The translations under genes and the position numbers were made by a program. This document shows, piece after piece, positions 63,159-64,000 of a stretch of 64,000 bases of DNA; within the stretch, counting starts at the first letter, position 1; every line of letters begins with the position of its first letter. The stretch comes from JAFAGX01 sp035622175 (GTDB lineage: Bacteria; Acidobacteriota; Terriglobia; Terriglobales; Acidobacteriaceae): NCBI GenBank assembly GCA_035622175.1, contig DASPVV010000081.1:17425-81424 (forward strand), in the 5' to 3' direction. The notes under the pieces were generated by a model. It did no database searches. It was not told the DNA's origin and saw nothing but the letters and a program-made list of their open reading frames with translations.

Positions 63159-64000
63159 CCAATTTTTCTAGCGCGCGTCACCGCGACCGCTTCCTCGAGA
63201 CCGACTTCGGTCTGCTGCATGATGTAGTCCGCCACCTTTTTGAGATCCCCGGTCTCCTGGAACACGCGCAGTTGTCGATCGGCGCCGCTGCCGACTTCGA
63301 GGATCTCGTGGATGTAATTGAGTTCCTCGCGCGAATCCAGCTCGTCCACGACGTCGTCGACAAAATCCAGATACTCGCGGATCAGATCGCGTTCCGGGAC
63401 TTCCTTCTGTTTTCCGAAATCAATCAGCTTGCCATCCAGGCCGTAGCGCGCAGCTCGCCACTTGTTTTCCATGAGCAGCGCCCGGCGATAGAGCCGAAAG
63501 CCCTGGTTGGCGGCATACAACTTGTACAGTTTGGCGACGGTGGCCTGAATGAGCGCGGCCAGCGCTATGGTCTCGTCCAGCCGCATGGGAAGATCGCAGA
63601 TCCGGAACTCCAGCGTGTTGAAGAAGGGATGCGGACGGATATCCCACCATATTTTCTTGGCGTTGTCGACGCAGTTGGTCTTGATCAGAAGCTTGACGAA
63701 ATTCTCGTATTCGCCCCAGCTGGGAAAATAATCCGGGATGTTGGTGCGGGGAAACTTATCAAACACCTTGCAGCGATACGATTTAAGACCGGTATTCATC
63801 CCCAGCCAGAAGGGAGAATTGGTGGAGAGCGCCAGGATATGCGGCAGGAAATACCGGGCGTGATTCATCATCTGGATCGCCGTCTCGCGATCTTCGACTC
63901 CGATATGCACGTGCAAACCGAAGATCAGGTTGGCGCGGGCGACCAGTTGCATATCTTCGACGATGTTCTTGTAGCGCTCGTCCGGGGTGATCTCCTGCAC
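63155..64000 (-). CDS. Carboxylate-amine ligase (glutamate-cysteine ligase family 2), 5' end outside window
   Basis: The C-terminal 281 residues are present and the beginning lies beyond the window. It has the GCS2/YbdK-type pattern: LHVHIGVEDRETAIQMMN (metal-binding His pair), ALSTNSPFWLGMNTGLKSYR, WWDIRPHPFFNTLEFRICD with the catalytic Arg and Glu, and ENKWRAARYGLDGKLIDFGK. This family joins an amino group to the gamma-carboxylate of glutamate or a similar acid using ATP; the substrate is usually unknown in YbdK-like members. The stop overlaps the M29 gene start. The C-terminal about 40 residues are an extra helical tail. Confidence 0.88.
   Translation of the reverse strand: MQEITPDERYKNIVEDMQLVARANLIFGLHVHIGVEDRETAIQMMNHARYFLPHILALSTNSPFWLGMNTGLKSYRCKVFDKFPRTNIPDYFPSWGEYENFVKLLIKTNCVDNAKKIWWDIRPHPFFNTLEFRICDLPMRLDETIALAALIQATVAKLYKLYAANQGFRLYRRALLMENKWRAARYGLDGKLIDFGKQKEVPERDLIREYLDFVDDVVDELDSREELNYIHEILEVGSGADRQLRVFQETGDLKKVADYIMQQTEVGLEEAVAVTRARKIG

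Overview
The window reads as a high-GC chromosome segment from a member of the Acidobacteriota. This is inferred from the mix of families: an Oar-like TonB-dependent receptor with an N-terminal carboxypeptidase-regulatory domain, a CRTAC1/ASPIC-UnbV protein fused to TPRs, a VWFA-related secreted protein, a long Asp-box (BNR) propeller protein, a Ser/Thr kinase with a periplasmic propeller, BlaI/M56 pairs, and many secreted peptidases and amidohydrolases. There is no prophage, insertion sequence, CRISPR array or rRNA. One tRNA gene (Arg, anticodon CCT) lies at 57.1 kb.

Layout. 0.5-9.6 kb: TonB-like protein, a 1294-residue CRTAC1/thioredoxin-fold/TPR fusion, an atypical exported nucleoside hydrolase, a TPR protein and a purine (NCS2/AzgA) permease whose first codons are out of frame. 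9.9-19.7 kb: TonB-dependent receptor, a decayed stretch, a 1041-residue exported protein of unknown function, a VWFA protein and a secretin-N-domain-like exported protein. 19.7-37.9 kb: exported CocE/AEH-type hydrolase, sensor kinase, amidohydrolase plus M28 peptidase operon, BNR propeller, zinc alcohol dehydrogenase, DHA2 efflux pump, gamma-glutamyltransferase and a membrane protein. 37.9-43.5 kb: M1 peptidase, then a BlaI repressor - M56 antirepressor - HtrA protease unit with two matching 18-bp palindromic operators. 43.6-48.3 kb: a minus-strand run of housekeeping genes (homocysteine methyltransferase/MTHFR fusion, xseB, a degenerate receiver protein, ispA, a BshB1-like deacetylase). 48.5-59.7 kb: beta-propeller lipoprotein, penicillin acylase, Fur-type regulator, zinc-ribbon membrane protein, DHH phosphoesterase, DUF2127 protein, PagL-like deacylase, tRNA-Arg, YtcJ-type amidohydrolase and TetR regulator. 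59.9-60.8 kb: a hairpin-dense stretch behind a perfect -35 box, then a frameshifted DUF3592-like gene. 60.8-64 kb: a minus-strand unit of carboxylate-amine ligase (cut by the window end), M29 aminopeptidase and an ATP-grasp-like protein.

How it fits together. Much of the coding capacity serves breakdown of peptides and amides outside the cytoplasm (M28, M1, GGT, CocE/AEH, penicillin acylase, two amidohydrolases) and envelope sensing or quality control (kinase, BlaI/M56/HtrA, PagL). The three points that most merit follow-up are the BlaI-M56-HtrA regulon with paired operators, the ligase/peptidase/ATP-grasp cluster at the right edge, and the possible structured RNA near 60.1 kb. All functions are read from motifs; no database search was possible.
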